Source of the DNA: Mesostigma viride
Taxonomy: Eukaryota; Streptophyta; Mesostigmatophyceae; Mesostigmatales; Mesostigmataceae
Assembly (NCBI GenBank): GCA_009746045.1
Contig: RPFO01002047.1
Location: 1 to 64,000 of the forward strand
Reading direction: 5' to 3'
Length of the DNA stretch: 64,000 nucleotides
Translations under genes and position numbers: made by a program
Notes under the pieces: generated by a model
Databases searched by the model: none
Told to the model about the DNA's origin: nothing
Seen by the model: the letters and a program-made list of their open reading frames with translations, nothing else
Part shown: positions 31,886 to 59,620 of the stretch, in pieces
Numbering within the stretch: position 1 is the stretch's first letter
How the letters are laid out: each line of letters begins with the position of its first letter

Positions 31886-32128
31886 TATTAATTAATTAAT
31901 TAATAGACACGTGACTGCGTCACGTGAGCATAAGTCCTCAGTGGGAGGGGAACATGGGATTAATTAATTAATTAATAGACACGTGACTGCGTCACGTGAG
32001 CATAAGTCCTCAGTGGGAGGGGAACATGGGATGGAATGGATTAATTAATTAATTAATTAATAGACACGTGACTGCGTCACGTGAGCATAAGTCCTCAGTG
32101 GGAGGGGAACATGGGATGGAATGGATGG
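31886..32128 (-). repeat. Three tandem LINE 3' ends (hairpin plus TTAA tail)
   Basis: Three near-identical units of about 75-85 bp each carry (TTAA)n, then a perfect hairpin CACGTGAC-TGC-GTCACGTG, then CATAAGTCCTCAGTGGGAGG and ATGGGATGGAATGGA. On the minus strand this is the 3' UTR and tail of LINE C, iterated. Confidence 0.85.
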
Positions 32129-32156
32129 TGTAAGCTATCTAGGTCCTAGTTACAGG

Positions 32157-32625
32157 GGTGTGGGCACCGCGGCCCGAATCGCTATGAATGCCATACGCGG
32201 TCACACACGGAGCCCCCACAGGCTTGGGGTCGGTCTCCTTCATCACTACTTGCCATCTATCCTTGCGCACCATCTGCCTCCATATTACAGACAAACCAGG
32301 AGGCTGCCCGGGTGTGAGCCCGTCACGTCTAGTGTAGCACATGTCCATGCCGAGTCTATCACGAAAAGTCCACGGGTGGCGGCCCTGCCGCGCGCGGCCG
32401 GGGGCACGCCAGGTGAGGACGTATCGCCCAGGCTGGGCGGGCTTGGTGCCAGCTAGTCTATCTGATGTATCTACCTGATCTGTGCGGGCCAGGTGCCCGG
32501 CTAGGCCCAGGCGCCTGTGCCTAATAATGTGGGAAACATAGGGCAAATCAGCGTACAAATCCTCATTACTAATGTGCAAACCAAAGGGGATGTTAAGGGC
32601 CTTGCGCAGCATATTGGTGACGGCC
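32157..32625 (-). pseudogene. LINE C: C-terminal fragment of LINE ORF2
   Basis: The frame encodes a typical post-RT tail: LRKALNIPFGLHISNEDLYA, PYVSHIIRHRRLGLAGHLAR, TDQVDTSDRLAG and a DRLGMDMCYTRRDGLTP block. It belongs to non-LTR retrotransposon ORF2 after the RT palm. It is 5'-truncated at about 32625, where LINE B begins on the other strand, and its 3' end runs into the TTAA tails at 31886-32128. Confidence 0.7.
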
Positions 32626-34003
32626 TCCGCCCCCGCACAGCCGGCAGCCCCTTCGGCTCCCTCCCTCTGCAAGGATGACATCCGCGCAGTGCTGGAGGAG
32701 CACGTGACCTGGCCGCTGGCCGAGAAGCTGACATCGCTGAACACGACGCTCAACACGGTGGAGGCCCGGGTCTCCAATGTGGAAATTACCAAGGTCGTCC
32801 ACAAGCTCCAGCCCCAGTTCACGACGCTGCACACCGCGGCACAAGCTTCGGAAACGCATGCTGCACTTGTCTCTCGCCTTGTGGATCCACCATCGCCTTG
32901 TGGAACCAGGTGGAGGGCAAGTGCGGCGTGCTCATGAAGAAGCTTGAGGCCATCACCGCCCACACCGAGGCCCTGGCCACACAGGTCCCCAAGATAGCGG
33001 AGCAGACGGCCACCATTGCATCCCAGCCACCCCGGCAGGATGCTGGTGACCTCCCGCCGCTCTCCTACGCGGACCTGCTGCGGTCAGCGACCGCCTCCAC
33101 CACCGACGCCATCGCCACGAAGCTCCAGGAGCTGGAGGACCACCGCCAGGCCCAGCAACGGGAGGTCACCGACCGCGCTCGCCGCGAGTGCGGAGTGGTG
33201 CTACGTCGCTTCCCCCAGAAGCCAGGTGAGACGTCAACCTCTCTTGCTGACGAGCTCAAGAACCAGCTTCTTACCCTCATGGGCCTGGTAGGTGAGGTAG
33301 AACTGCGTGGGTGCCACCGCCTTCCCCACTCACGGGACAAGGCGGCCCCCCCACCAGTCCTGCTCACCTTCCCCTCCCCTGAGGGTAAGCAGCGCTTCCT
33401 CTCTCGTCGCAAGAGGTTGCACGACCTCACCTGGACGCTGGATGACGACCTGACCCCCGCCCAGCAACAGCAGCGACGCGACCTGTGGCCGGAATACCTC
33501 CGCCATAAGCAGGACCCCCAGAAGCCCAAGGTGTACTGGAGGGGCGGGGACCTGATGATCAACCACAAGATGTGGACTCCCCCAGCGGGCTAGAATAGCA
33601 ATAGCCCTAGCCATTGTAACCATTGGAGTCACTGCCGCTAAGGCAGCCCTGCCTAGAATGTTCGCCTAGCTGTGCCAACATACCTAGTCACGTGCCGCCA
33701 ACGCACGGTACACAACCAGCCATAGCCTTAGCCTCAAGTCCTAGTACAGCCATGCTACGCCCGTGCTATGGTCAGATTACTTGCTCACGCTATACTTGTT
33801 ATGCCCCGCTTACATGGGTCTTATTGCACCCACAGTTTGCCGGATCGTTAGCCTGTCCTTTTAGCTAGCGCGCCCGATTGCGGCTGTGGCATGCCTTTGG
33901 CATGAAGGAGACTGGGGGTCTCTGCCCTTTCTCCTGTAGTGCACACACAGGGATTAAAAGCACTTCAGTGCTCCGTGACTCCCCAACGGGAGCACGTGTT
34001 TAA
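32625..34003 (+). mobile_element. LINE B: ORF1-only LINE copy with 3' UTR
   Basis: ORF1 (about 32630-33593) is followed directly by about 410 bp of 3' UTR ending AGCACGTGTTTAATTAA, with no trace of ORF2. The 3' end (GACTGGGGGTCTCTGCCC ... CTCCGTGACTCCCCAACGGG) recurs as a small insertion at 47475-47583, confirming it as a true LINE 3' end. Confidence 0.7.
32630..33593 (+). pseudogene. LINE B ORF1 (L1 ORF1p-like), one frameshift
   Basis: Two adjoining frames (to about 32895, then 32898-33593) form one ORF1: a helical N-terminal part (DIRAVLEEHVTWPLAEKLTS, NTVEARVSNVEITKVV), a linker (DLPPLSYADLLRS), the RRM (VVLRRFPQKPGETSTSLADE ... CHRLPHSRDKAAPPPVLLTF) and the C-terminal domain (LTWTLDDDLTPAQQQQRRDL ... 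KVYWRGGDLMINHKMW), stop 33591-33593. The one-base frameshift near 32895 makes this copy a pseudogene unless it is a sequencing error. Confidence 0.75.
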
Positions 34004-34452
34004 TTAAGGGGAGGTGGCACCCCAAAAACCTTAAAATTTGACATATGCTAATATCACTTGAAATTCATTTGCACAATGCTGAATTATGATTGGGGGCACT
34101 TAATAACATCTCTAGTGAGTTGTCCATGCACTTGTTGGGGGTACTACCGCCATATATACGCCAATAATGCGCTATAAATAGCAAAAGACGCTAATTAGGG
34201 CTGCGTATGCCCCAGCCAATTCACTTATTTGTTGGCTACCAAAAATCAAGGTCATATAGTTCCCTGAGTTTGTAGCTTGCTGAGCTATTTACATCATGGA
34301 AATGGCAAAACCTTGAACAGTTATTAATTTTCCCGCAAAACAGGTCATTTTTTACCGGACATTGGGAATAAACATATCATAAACACTTCCGATAAGGCCA
34401 CAAAATCAACAAAAATTTTGGCTAACAGGGGGACAGCAGTGTTCCAAGTCCC

Positions 34453-34837
34453 AGGTCATTCCGACAAGTCTAGCTCAAGTTATTGCGTCAGACGTGTTTT
34501 CAGAAAAATGCCCGCTAAAACAGAAAATGTCACTATATCAGCCCTTGTAAGCATCCTGCACAAGGCAGGCAGGGCAAAACCGATCCCCCTTGGACTCCTT
34601 AGTCAACGGGGGGTCAGCGCAGCACCCATGCAGTCCTCCCTTGCACCCCAATGTGCTGCACAGCAGGAAAGGGACACCGTCAATTTCATCCGGGGACGCA
34701 CATGCAAGGCAAGGAATATCATCAACATCATTCTCATCATCACTACTACCTTCCCCATCGTCCCCCTGCCCCTCCCTTTGCATCACGTCGTGGCAGCCAC
34801 CCTTAAAACAGGTCATTCCGACAAGTCTAGCTCAAGT
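34453..34837 (+). repeat. 28-bp direct repeats around the N2 PHD segment
   Basis: AGGTCATTCCGACAAGTCTA plus 8 further bases occurs at 34453-34480 and again, identical, at 34810-34837. The repeats bracket the PHD-finger ORF. Confidence 0.9.
34538..34816 (-). CDS. PHD-finger exon within N2
   Basis: A 92-codon frame has an acidic stretch (GDDGEGSSDDENDVDDI) and then a C4HC3 PHD finger: CLAC, LLCSTLGC, LHGCC and FCPAC, with the aromatic/Leu spacing of the family. PHD fingers bind histone tails; the C-terminal zinc fold of piggyBac transposases is also a cross-brace, so this could be a transposase tail. The rest of such a protein is not found. The ATG start is uncertain and an upstream exon is likely. 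Confidence 0.55.
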   Translation of the reverse strand: MTCFKGGCHDVMQREGQGDDGEGSSDDENDVDDIPCLACASPDEIDGVPFLLCSTLGCKGGLHGCCADPPLTKESKGDRFCPACLVQDAYKG

Positions 34838-36643
34838 AATAAGGTTATGCGTGCTAAAACCTGAACATAAGCTTAAGGGGGGGTTCTTTGTATATGGCCA
34901 CTTAGGCATGCTGTTTTCCATCCAAAAAGCCAGAAAGCATGCCCCACTCGATCACAAAACATAAGCAAACGGCTAGGCACCACATCTGCCCTCACCTGCC
35001 CTCGACATGGCCAACCTTGCCAGCGCAAGCATAGCAACACGATCGCTAGGCATACATGCCAAGAGAGCATACACTATACTCTACCCAAGGTTACCTTGTA
35101 AACTTCATGCCAAGAACTCAGCAAATCTATGATCAAAAGCACATATAATTAACTTTAGCACACTGATGACGACACATGCTCAAGGTTGGGGGTCACTGTG
35201 GCACGCACTGATGGGTTTCCTAGACGACCACTCACCACCTGACAAGGCGCTAAGGACCACTCAGAAAGCAAGTATACACAATCACACTTTACATGCCATC
35301 CAACATGCATCAAATCCATGCTGAATATGTTATGAAATACAAATGGGTGGCCACGCACCTCATACTCCTTCACCGTCCCTCGAGCATGGCCAGACTTGTA
35401 CGTGAATAGCAATAATGATGATGGCACTTACATGCATTACCAGCATTTTCTATGTTTCTCCCAGGTTAGAGTGTAAGGGTTATGCCAACCAAGCTTACCA
35501 ACACAGCAACAACTCCTTAACTGCCCTACCCGACATGGGCAACAAACTGGAACTATGGAGGGCAAGGAACCAAGGAGATCATGGCATACAAAGCTTGCAT
35601 GCAGTCAACCATGTCAACCATGGTTGGCTCAGCACATTGCTGTCTTGTCACATCATCATAACAAGGAAAGCTCAAATAAACCAATGATGGCAGCTATCTA
35701 CATGCAGTCACACAAATGCAATATCTCCAACATGATCGTCGATAAAAAAACTTCCTTCCCTGCACGATAAAATGCAAAGAAACCAGTGGCGGCCGTTCAG
35801 CTTCTGACCGCTGTGATGCCGCTGCGAGGAAAGGGTGCGTCACTATCACACAACAAGAAGCGTCCATACGCACAACATCCTTGCCAGAACACGTGCTATG
35901 AAATGCCTTATACCTTCCCGAAGAGCTATAGGCTGCGACTAAAGCGGATGATCACGACATCAACGAAAACAAGCTAAAGCTGCCAGGTATTCGTCAACAC
36001 GACGGCGAGCAACGGAGAGTTAACTGGCGGAAACTGACCAAAACGAACGCAAAAAACTTCCAACGATGAGCTCTTCGAAGAGAGAACTGATAGTAGATAA
36101 CAGTCGCCACAAATCTATATCTTGCCCTCGTAGATCCCTCGCCCAGGCGCGCAACAACGGCCGTTCTTCCATGGAAGGTTCCGACATGCACTGCGCAGGC
36201 CTGAAGAAATACTTACCGAGAATGGCCGAAAATGTAGCAAAAAGCACCCGTTCGGTTTAGAACTCGATGATACCGATATGAATGCATCCTTCACGGTCAA
36301 AAAGACCCCCAAACTGAGAATTTACTGCCGCAATCACGAATTCTATTTTATTCCGCGCGACCAAAAAATGCAGATTACCCCCCATGCCGATGGCAGTAAA
36401 AGAAAGCAGCGATATTGTAAACCAGCCACTTGCCGCCGCATCCCAACATCATTAAATCATCGTCTTCAGCATCCAAGCATTTTTTTTGCATTTCTCTAGC
36501 CCTACATTGCTAGTTTCGCCTAAACGCAGTCGCCATGGCCACTTCCGCAAGTGGTGCGCGCACGGAGCACCCACTTTTCACGGTACGGCCGGTGCCGCGA
36601 ATTTTTTCGCGCGGAAAATATTCGGCGCGCCACGTCCCCTTAA

Positions 36644-37080
36644 TTAATTAATTGGTGACGGCGCCGTCGAGTCGTTGCTCCAGCTCCTGCGTCAGTGTCC
36701 AGGTCTCGGCGCCGTAGGTCAGGATCGTCAGAATGACGACCTTGAAGAGGTCACGCTTGACGATCCGGGGTAGGGCGGGGTTGCTCCACCAGCGGCGGTT
36801 GTCATGGAGGTGCGCCCACGCCATGCCGATCCGTGTCGTCATGTCGTCCTCGCAGTCGGGAAGCCAACTGCCGAGCAGCTTGAAGCGGCATGAAGGAGGG
36901 TAGTTGACCTCGGCATCGTCTAAGAGGCGGAGTGTGGGTGGGGGCCCTGCCATGCCGAGGGCCAGGGCCTCCGTTTTGGGGCTGATTTCTAGACCAACCG
37001 CCCGAGCCTCGAGCGCCAGGCAGTCCAGCCAAAGTTGGGCAGACTCCGGCTTCTCGATGAGCGTGATGTCGGACGGAGGT
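36644..37080 (-). pseudogene. LINE D: RT palm/thumb fragment of ORF2
   Basis: The minus frame runs from the end of the RT active-site region (DITLIEKPESAQLWLDCLAL, EISPKTEALALG) through FKLLGSWLPD, RIGMAWAHLHDNRRWWSNPA and LFKVVILTILTYGAETWTLT to a stop at the TTAA tail. This is a non-LTR RT C-terminal part, 5'-truncated just after the YADD position. It lies tail-to-tail with LINE B, N2 being inserted between the tails. Confidence 0.75.
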
Positions 37081-37354
37081 ATGTTCCTAATTTATTTGAT
37101 CAGGCACTCCGCAAAGGTGAAAACCATTTGCGTTCAGTACCGGGCCGCGGAAAACGCGGAAAAACGCGATCTGCAAATGAATCCGACCGGAATCGAACTG
37201 GGGACCTCTCGCACCAATTTTGCTGACTATAGGACGGACGTCTCCGGTTACCATGGCATCGCCAACTTACACCTACAGTCATCCGCAAAAGTTCTCCTGT
37301 CCGGGGAGTGATGCAATCCTAATTTATATTTATAACGGAGGTATGTTCCTAATT
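37074..37354 (-). mobile_element. SINE-like insertion with 19-bp target duplication
   Basis: The 243-bp insert (37093-37335) is flanked by a perfect 19-bp repeat, CGGAGGTATGTTCCTAATT (37074-37092 and 37336-37354). The minus strand carries a B-box-like AGTTCGATTCC (about 37189-37199) and, upstream, an A-box-like TGGTAACCGG, suggesting a tRNA-derived Pol III promoter. It is not a functional tRNA. Confidence 0.65.
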
Positions 37355-39345
37355 ATCCAGGTAAATTAACCAGGTAGACACGTCCCATGGTCCAAGTGCC
37401 GGGCTTCGGCCAGCTCACTCAGCCTGGCCGTCACCTAGCTCTTCACGTGGCCGGAGTGGGCTGCCAACATCAATGCTGCACTGGTGCCCGCACTTTCCGT
37501 ACCCCAACTACAGGCAGACATTGTCGTCAACCCAACTACAGGCAGACATGGCCAGGGTGCCTCGGCCTCTCCGTAATAGGGAAAAGGATGCAGCATAAGC
37601 TAGCCATGGCATCAGGTTGTGGAGGTGAACAAGCCTCCTCCAGTGGGGAAGGTGCGCATCACCAGCTGCATGCACGGGCGCAATTGTACCACACTGACCA
37701 GGGCCCTGCCCCCTAGACGAGTGGTACCAGTTAGAACCGTTAGAATCGTCCTAGGCCTTTTCAATTTATATTCGAGGATTGAATCAGCTCCACGGCTCCC
37801 CAATGGGACCACCTGTAATACGCAGCCTACCTGCTATTAGCTAATCAACTGTCTAAAAAAATGTCCTGTCTAATTAACTGACTAATTAAATGCCGGCACG
37901 TGACGCAGTTACGTGTCCGGCCCAATCCAATGTTCTCACCATTGCGCGTAAACCGTTATGCTCCCAAAGGCACGGGATTGTATCTAAGATTGAGATTTTT
38001 ACCCTGACTAGGTTGTCCCCAGTTAACAAATTAACAAATTAACGCCGGCGGACTACCTGCGGACTGCTTACGCGGAGTCGCCGGGCTGCAAGTTCCGTAA
38101 CTTACCAAACCCGCCCCTGAGTGCCGCCGCACCAATTTTTACTTATTTTCGTCACATGGCTTGCGTTGGGTTCATCGACGAGCATCGACGCTCATCGACG
38201 GTGCAATCTGACGGCGGAGAATAAGTTCGCCACAGCACAGCGCGACGCATGGGCTAAGATCCGACAACGTGAGATGCAAATCTTTAGACCGCATCGCCGA
38301 CCGGAAATTCCGTCCAACACCGTCGTACAGTACTGCCAGTCGACCGCACCTCTGCCTTTAAACCGTCGAATGCGCAATCGATCTAGAAAGTAGAAACGTC
38401 TCCGCGCCACTTCCGCGATTTCAGTACTTTCCGTCACCCTTGACAGTTGTCGTACAATACTACAAATTAACGCCAATAGAACCTCGCCTCCATACATATA
38501 TCTCGATAGAGGCATGCCTCTTATTTAATTTCAAGGTACCTCTTAATTAATCTCGGCCCCCGCCTCCGCTAATTTGCTAATTTGCTAAAAAAGAGCCAAT
38601 TTTACCCCGACTGAGTACTTCATAAAGCACGCGTACCGGGCACCCGCTGCTCGAGCGGCACAAGTGCATGTGGGCTCAGCGGCCCAAAGCAGTGCGATTA
38701 CCATGCCGTGTGCACACATCACACGTACGCGGTGGCCCCACTGAGTCTGGAGGTGTCGCACGCTGGAAGTTTTTCGAGACAGCGTGGAATAGGAATACTC
38801 ATGCCCCGATTGGCCCACAAAGACTGCTGATATAAGTTTTCGCTCGCTACCTGACTGTGAACTCAGTGGGAGCCCCATGTGTCATTCGGTCAGACTGGTT
38901 CAGGCCGCGCATGGTAGTCTCACTGGATGATGGGCAGGCATTCCGCTCGTTCCATCCCACCACCCACTCAATCGATGATTTGTGCTCACATGACATAGTC
39001 GCATGCTATCATCAATAATTATTAATGGGATGCAGCTAGGCCCTTTCTTTCCTGGCGGTCAGGCATCAGGGCTAGAACTTTGCTGTGCATGGCCAAAAGA
39101 AGTTGACCGCAGCAAGCGTGCCAGCTGGGGTTCACTTGCACGTAGCATGGACTGGCTATCAAAAAGTTCACCGCTTCATGAAAACTACTGTCTCACCAGC
39201 CAAAATAATTGTACGATAACCACGCTTCAGGCTGAGACCTGGTGTCCATCCACCCTCCTGCCGGGAAACTTGTTCGTTTTAAGAAGAAAGACTGGCAGTG
39301 ACTGTTCGCAGAATTCCGAGCTGGCCGGTGTCCCTGGCGAATTTA
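37355..39345. other. Region without recognised genes; LINE-tail relics
   Basis: Only short frames are present. A hairpin flanked by TTAA-type sequence (TAATTAAATG then CACGTGACGCAGTTACGTG, about 37883-37910) resembles the LINE C 3' end. A short direct repeat CCAACTACAGGCAGACAT occurs twice at 37501-37548. Nothing else stands out. Confidence 0.5.
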
Positions 39346-56214
<16,869 letters not shown>

Positions 56215-57946
56215 GGTACTACTGACCTTCGGATTCTGAGTGATATATATAGGTAAAGTGCCGTCAATTGATTAGTTTGTTACAGCGCACGCGCCATGTC
56301 GATGCTTCACCAGGTTTTCAGTGCTGGCATATAGAAACTTTATTAGCTTTGCGTTCCCAGCCAGCCGGCATTTCGCAGATCACATGCCATTTTGCTTCGG
56401 CGGTCGGTAACGCCAGGCGACGTGGCGTTTGCTGGCCACGTCACGGGTGACTTGGAGTGAGCTGTTGTCGCTAACCAGCTCGCCCACTAGACCGCCAAGC
56501 GACGCCGCAGCTGCAGTGATCAAGCAGCCGGATAGCTACACGTGCAAGAGACACGACCGTATCGAAGAGTTACCGCGCAATGTACCGACTAACAAAGCAA
56601 ACAGGCTAGGGAAAATGCCCGCGCACTTTCCCCAATACTATTAACCGTGCGCACGGCGTAGCCACTTGATCAGCTAGCTTGTTGAGGTCATGTGCGAGGC
56701 GGATAAAAAACACGAATTGATCCCTTGATTAATCCCAGCAGTCGCGCGCAAATTCGAGTTCAGTGGGTTAAATCTGACCAGAGTGCCCAGCCGTTTGTAA
56801 CATCGAATCCCCCCTCCCCGCGAATCGCACAAGCCTGAAAGCTCGCGATGCAGACTCCCATCATTTCGGGCACCATGAATTTTGTGCTTTGCCGGGCATA
56901 TATATTTTGCCCAGGTGCGTTTGTCTGGAAAGGGCGGGAACCACGCGGGAAAGCAAGGTGGAAATTACACGTGTAACAGTGGCTGAGTTGAGTTGAGTTT
57001 CCCGCGCTAGTTTTTAATTAGTGTACAGTAGCTTGTGTCTCTGGACCCGATGGGCGATGAGTGGGACCAGCGCTTTGTGGTCACGAGGGCCAACTTGTAG
57101 TCACGAGTGCCGCATGGCCCGAGTGCCGCATGGCCTGCTGCCCATGTGCGGCGTGGGATCCAAGTGACTGACTGACAGTAACCGCTTTTTCAAACACCCT
57201 GACTACAGTAACTGTAGAAAGTTTCTGAATCAACATCTTCAGAAGCTGTAGGGGCGCCTCCAAACACACTGCAGGGAAATCAAACTTCTCGAAGAATGTT
57301 GGTACAGTACTGTACTGGCAAAACGGCCAGATATTTATTGCCCAGGAGATTTCCTTGGCTCGATTCCTTCTGGACTTAGAGCCTGGGACGGTCTGAACTG
57401 CTGACCGGCTGTCGGCATACTGTAGCAGCCGGTCATTCATTTACTACTTCTGAGGTCCCAGCTTCGAAAGCACTGTCCCACGGGCGGAGTCGGATGATGA
57501 AACTGTGCACGTTTCCGCCTGTTACCTTCTTCTGTGGTGTCGTTTGGTCTTCTACCCTCGACCGTTTTAAACTTTCTGTCTGGCCATGTCCGGCGTGGGA
57601 ATGAACAACTAAACAGGAGTTGGGTGATGGGTCGCTTTTTGTGTCAGTCACCGTTCCGTACGAGGAATATTACCACATTTCTGACACTTTCCTGATGTCA
57701 CCAGCTGTACGAAGCACCGCATTTCTGACACTTTCCTGACGTCATCAGCTGTACGAAGTGGGTGCCCTCACTGCCCTGCATGTGTTTGGCGGCGTCCCTC
57801 TGCCGGCCTGCCCGGTTGCCTGGGCCGCGGCTCTCAGAGCGATTCATCTGCAGGCACAGGGCAGGCACCGTCGTTTCACCGTGGATGATGCGGGGGATGC
57901 TGGCGGTGGAAATGGCAGCTCACTAGGGCTTGTGCCATCTGGTGCC
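56215..57946. promoter_or_regulatory. Divergent intergenic region between two genes
   Basis: It separates the minus-strand GTPase gene and the plus-strand IPT gene, so it should hold both promoters. ATATATATAGG at about 56241-56251, 30 bp upstream of the GTPase ATG, is TATA-like but may be in the leader. A minus frame at 57081-57440 has no recognised family. No other gene is seen. Confidence 0.4.
57674..57762 (+). repeat. 43-bp tandem duplication with CRE-like site
   Basis: Two copies of CATTTCTGACACTTTCCTGA ... CAGCTGTACGAAG. The second holds TGACGTCA (57737-57744), a bZIP/CRE palindrome; the first has TGATGTCA. They lie about 185 bp before the IPT-gene ATG, so a promoter role is plausible. 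Confidence 0.6.
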
Positions 57947-58361
57947 ATGCATATTGTAACCATGTGCAAGGCAGCTGTTGTGTCGCGGCTTACAAATTCA
58001 TCGCGTTGCTTGCTCGCGCTATTAGCTGGCTGCTTGGCAATTACTTTTGTATTCCAGGTAATGGACGTAACTCCGGAAGTTGCCAGTGCCGGCATGATAA
58101 GTTCCTTAACATTCCCCTCGCTGGCCTCGCACGAGGTGGAACTAATTAAAAAGAATTTTCCCGCGTTGGGCCTAAATGATGGGCATGCGGCCGGCGCCTC
58201 GGCCGCGGCGCCCGACCTGGTCGATATCGATACATCGCGGAGTCGACTGCCCTGGCCTGCAGGATATCGTATTGGCCTTGGCGAGGATGCTGAAGGTGGC
58301 CAATCGACAAAAATGCAGGCCGGAGACGTCTCGAAGGACCCGCGACGTGGGTTAATTGCAC
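57947..58361 (+). CDS. IPT/TIG-domain membrane protein, exon 1
   Basis: Starting at ATG 57947 (MHIVTMCKAAVVSRLTNSSR) the protein has one hydrophobic segment (CLLALLAGCLAITFVFQV, residues about 23-41) with basic residues before it, as in a type II anchor or signal peptide. A lumenal-type stretch follows (EVELIKKNFPALGLND, SRSRLPWPAGYRIG). Donor GTAAGT at 58362. The frame is open upstream to 57758, so an earlier start is possible. Confidence 0.55.
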
Positions 58362-59245
58362 GTAAGTACTATTTTACGAGAGCTTATCCATAACTGCCCC
58401 TCCTTATAGTAGTCGGCCAAAACATTTTTAGCAGAACCGCCCCGCCCCTTAGCAAAAATACTGCACCCAGTCCGACAATTTTTATCATGTACCATTATAC
58501 AGCATATGCAATACTATGACACACCTGGCCCGTGCGGGGAATTCAGTATAGCATATAATATAATATTTAGTGCTGAGCTGCAAGCCAAAATGCTCTTCAA
58601 TGGCAGCTTTGGAAGACTGAACTACATGGCTGGGCTGAGTCGGGCACTGTCGGGCACCCGGCACACACATGGTAAACTCTGTAAAACAGGCAGATTGTTG
58701 TTGCACTCATTAATTGTGCACATCCAAAGAGCTGACGTGTCAATCAGAATGTTGGGCATATTGCATATGCAGGGAAGTCTTGACTCAGACATTAGTTATA
58801 ATACGAATCCACCTCATTGGAAAGTTTGCATGATTCGTACGAATGAACTGAAGTTGAAGCTAAAAGCGATCTAAATTGAGGACCAGTTACATGTGGTCTG
58901 CCTCTACAACTCAGGACTACAGTGATGCCACTCAGGTACATACCCAACCAAATCCTGGTAAAACACATCGGAAAAAATATCGTTCGTACAGTTCTAACTT
59001 TGTACTGCGTGCCAAATCAGAAAATTGTACTGATGAGTAAAAAGTTCCCTGTAGTATTCCCAAGCACGCGGCAGTATGCACCGCCGATACCCAGCCCTGC
59101 AGGTGCATGCATTAATTGCCATTGAGCACTAAGAACCTACTCTCCCAACTGCTTCATTTTTACTAACTAACTCTCTGCGACTACCATGGCTTCTCCTTAT
59201 TCTACGTTATTTGTCACTGGTTTCTATTGTACTTCGCGTCCTCAG
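58362..59245 (+). other. Intron between IPT-gene exons 1 and 2
   Basis: Bounded by GTAAGT and ...CGCGTCCTCAG. Nothing else is recognised inside. Confidence 0.55.
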
Positions 59246-59620
59246 GTGTTCTCATTCAGGAGACACTGCAGTTAGACCCCTCTTTCGGGAGCAGCGGTGG
59301 GGGCACCACACTGACCGTATTGGGCAAATTTACAAGGCCTGGCCCTGGTGGGCCTTATGATGACTATTCATTTTATGGATTTTTCATGGAAGGGCTTGGC
59401 GATGATTCGCTGCCGCTCGAACCCGTGTGCCGCTTCCAACAAAAAGATATCAACGGCGCCGTCCTGGGAATCAGCACAAGTGCTGCCATCACCTTTGCCG
59501 CCGACTTTGTTACGTGTGTCACACCCCAAGCGTTGGATGGCTCCGTCACTCTTGACGTGTCCGTGAGCGTGGACGCGGGTGTGACATTTGGGACCATCTT
59601 CGCTGTGTTTACGTATGACG
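59246..59620 (+). CDS. IPT/TIG-domain membrane protein, exon 2
   Basis: The acceptor CCTCAG fits the phase left by exon 1 (C|GT, Arg). It encodes an IPT/TIG immunoglobulin-like fold: LQLDPSFGSSGGGTTLTVLG, a single Cys in EPVCRFQQ, FVTCVTPQALDG, LDVSVSVDAGVTFG and FAVFTYDG, ending at donor GTATGT. IPT domains occur in plexins, fibrocystin-like and large algal cell-surface proteins. The next exon is not found in the window, so the gene is incomplete here. Confidence 0.65.

Larger units (their letters stand above)
34008..36639. mobile_element. N2: TTAA-target DNA transposon
   Basis: The 2632-bp unit lies between TTAA copies (34004-34007 and 36640-36643) in the TTAA tails of LINE B and LINE D. 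Its ends GGGGAGGTGGCACCCC and (inverted) GGGGACGTGGCGCGCC are imperfect inverted repeats. The right end, inverted, matches the left end of N1 (TTCGCGG ... CCGTACCGTGAAAA ... GGCCATGGCGAC), and a shared internal block includes CACTTGTTGGGGGTACTACC. piggyBac-like by target choice; no transposase recognised. Since the target is a TTAA repeat, an 8-bp duplication cannot be excluded. From 34841 to 36500 no convincing gene is seen. Confidence 0.75.

Noticed and set aside
57081-57440. 119-codon minus-strand ORF between the two host genes
   Set aside because: No motif, and overlapping frames of similar length occur by chance in this region.
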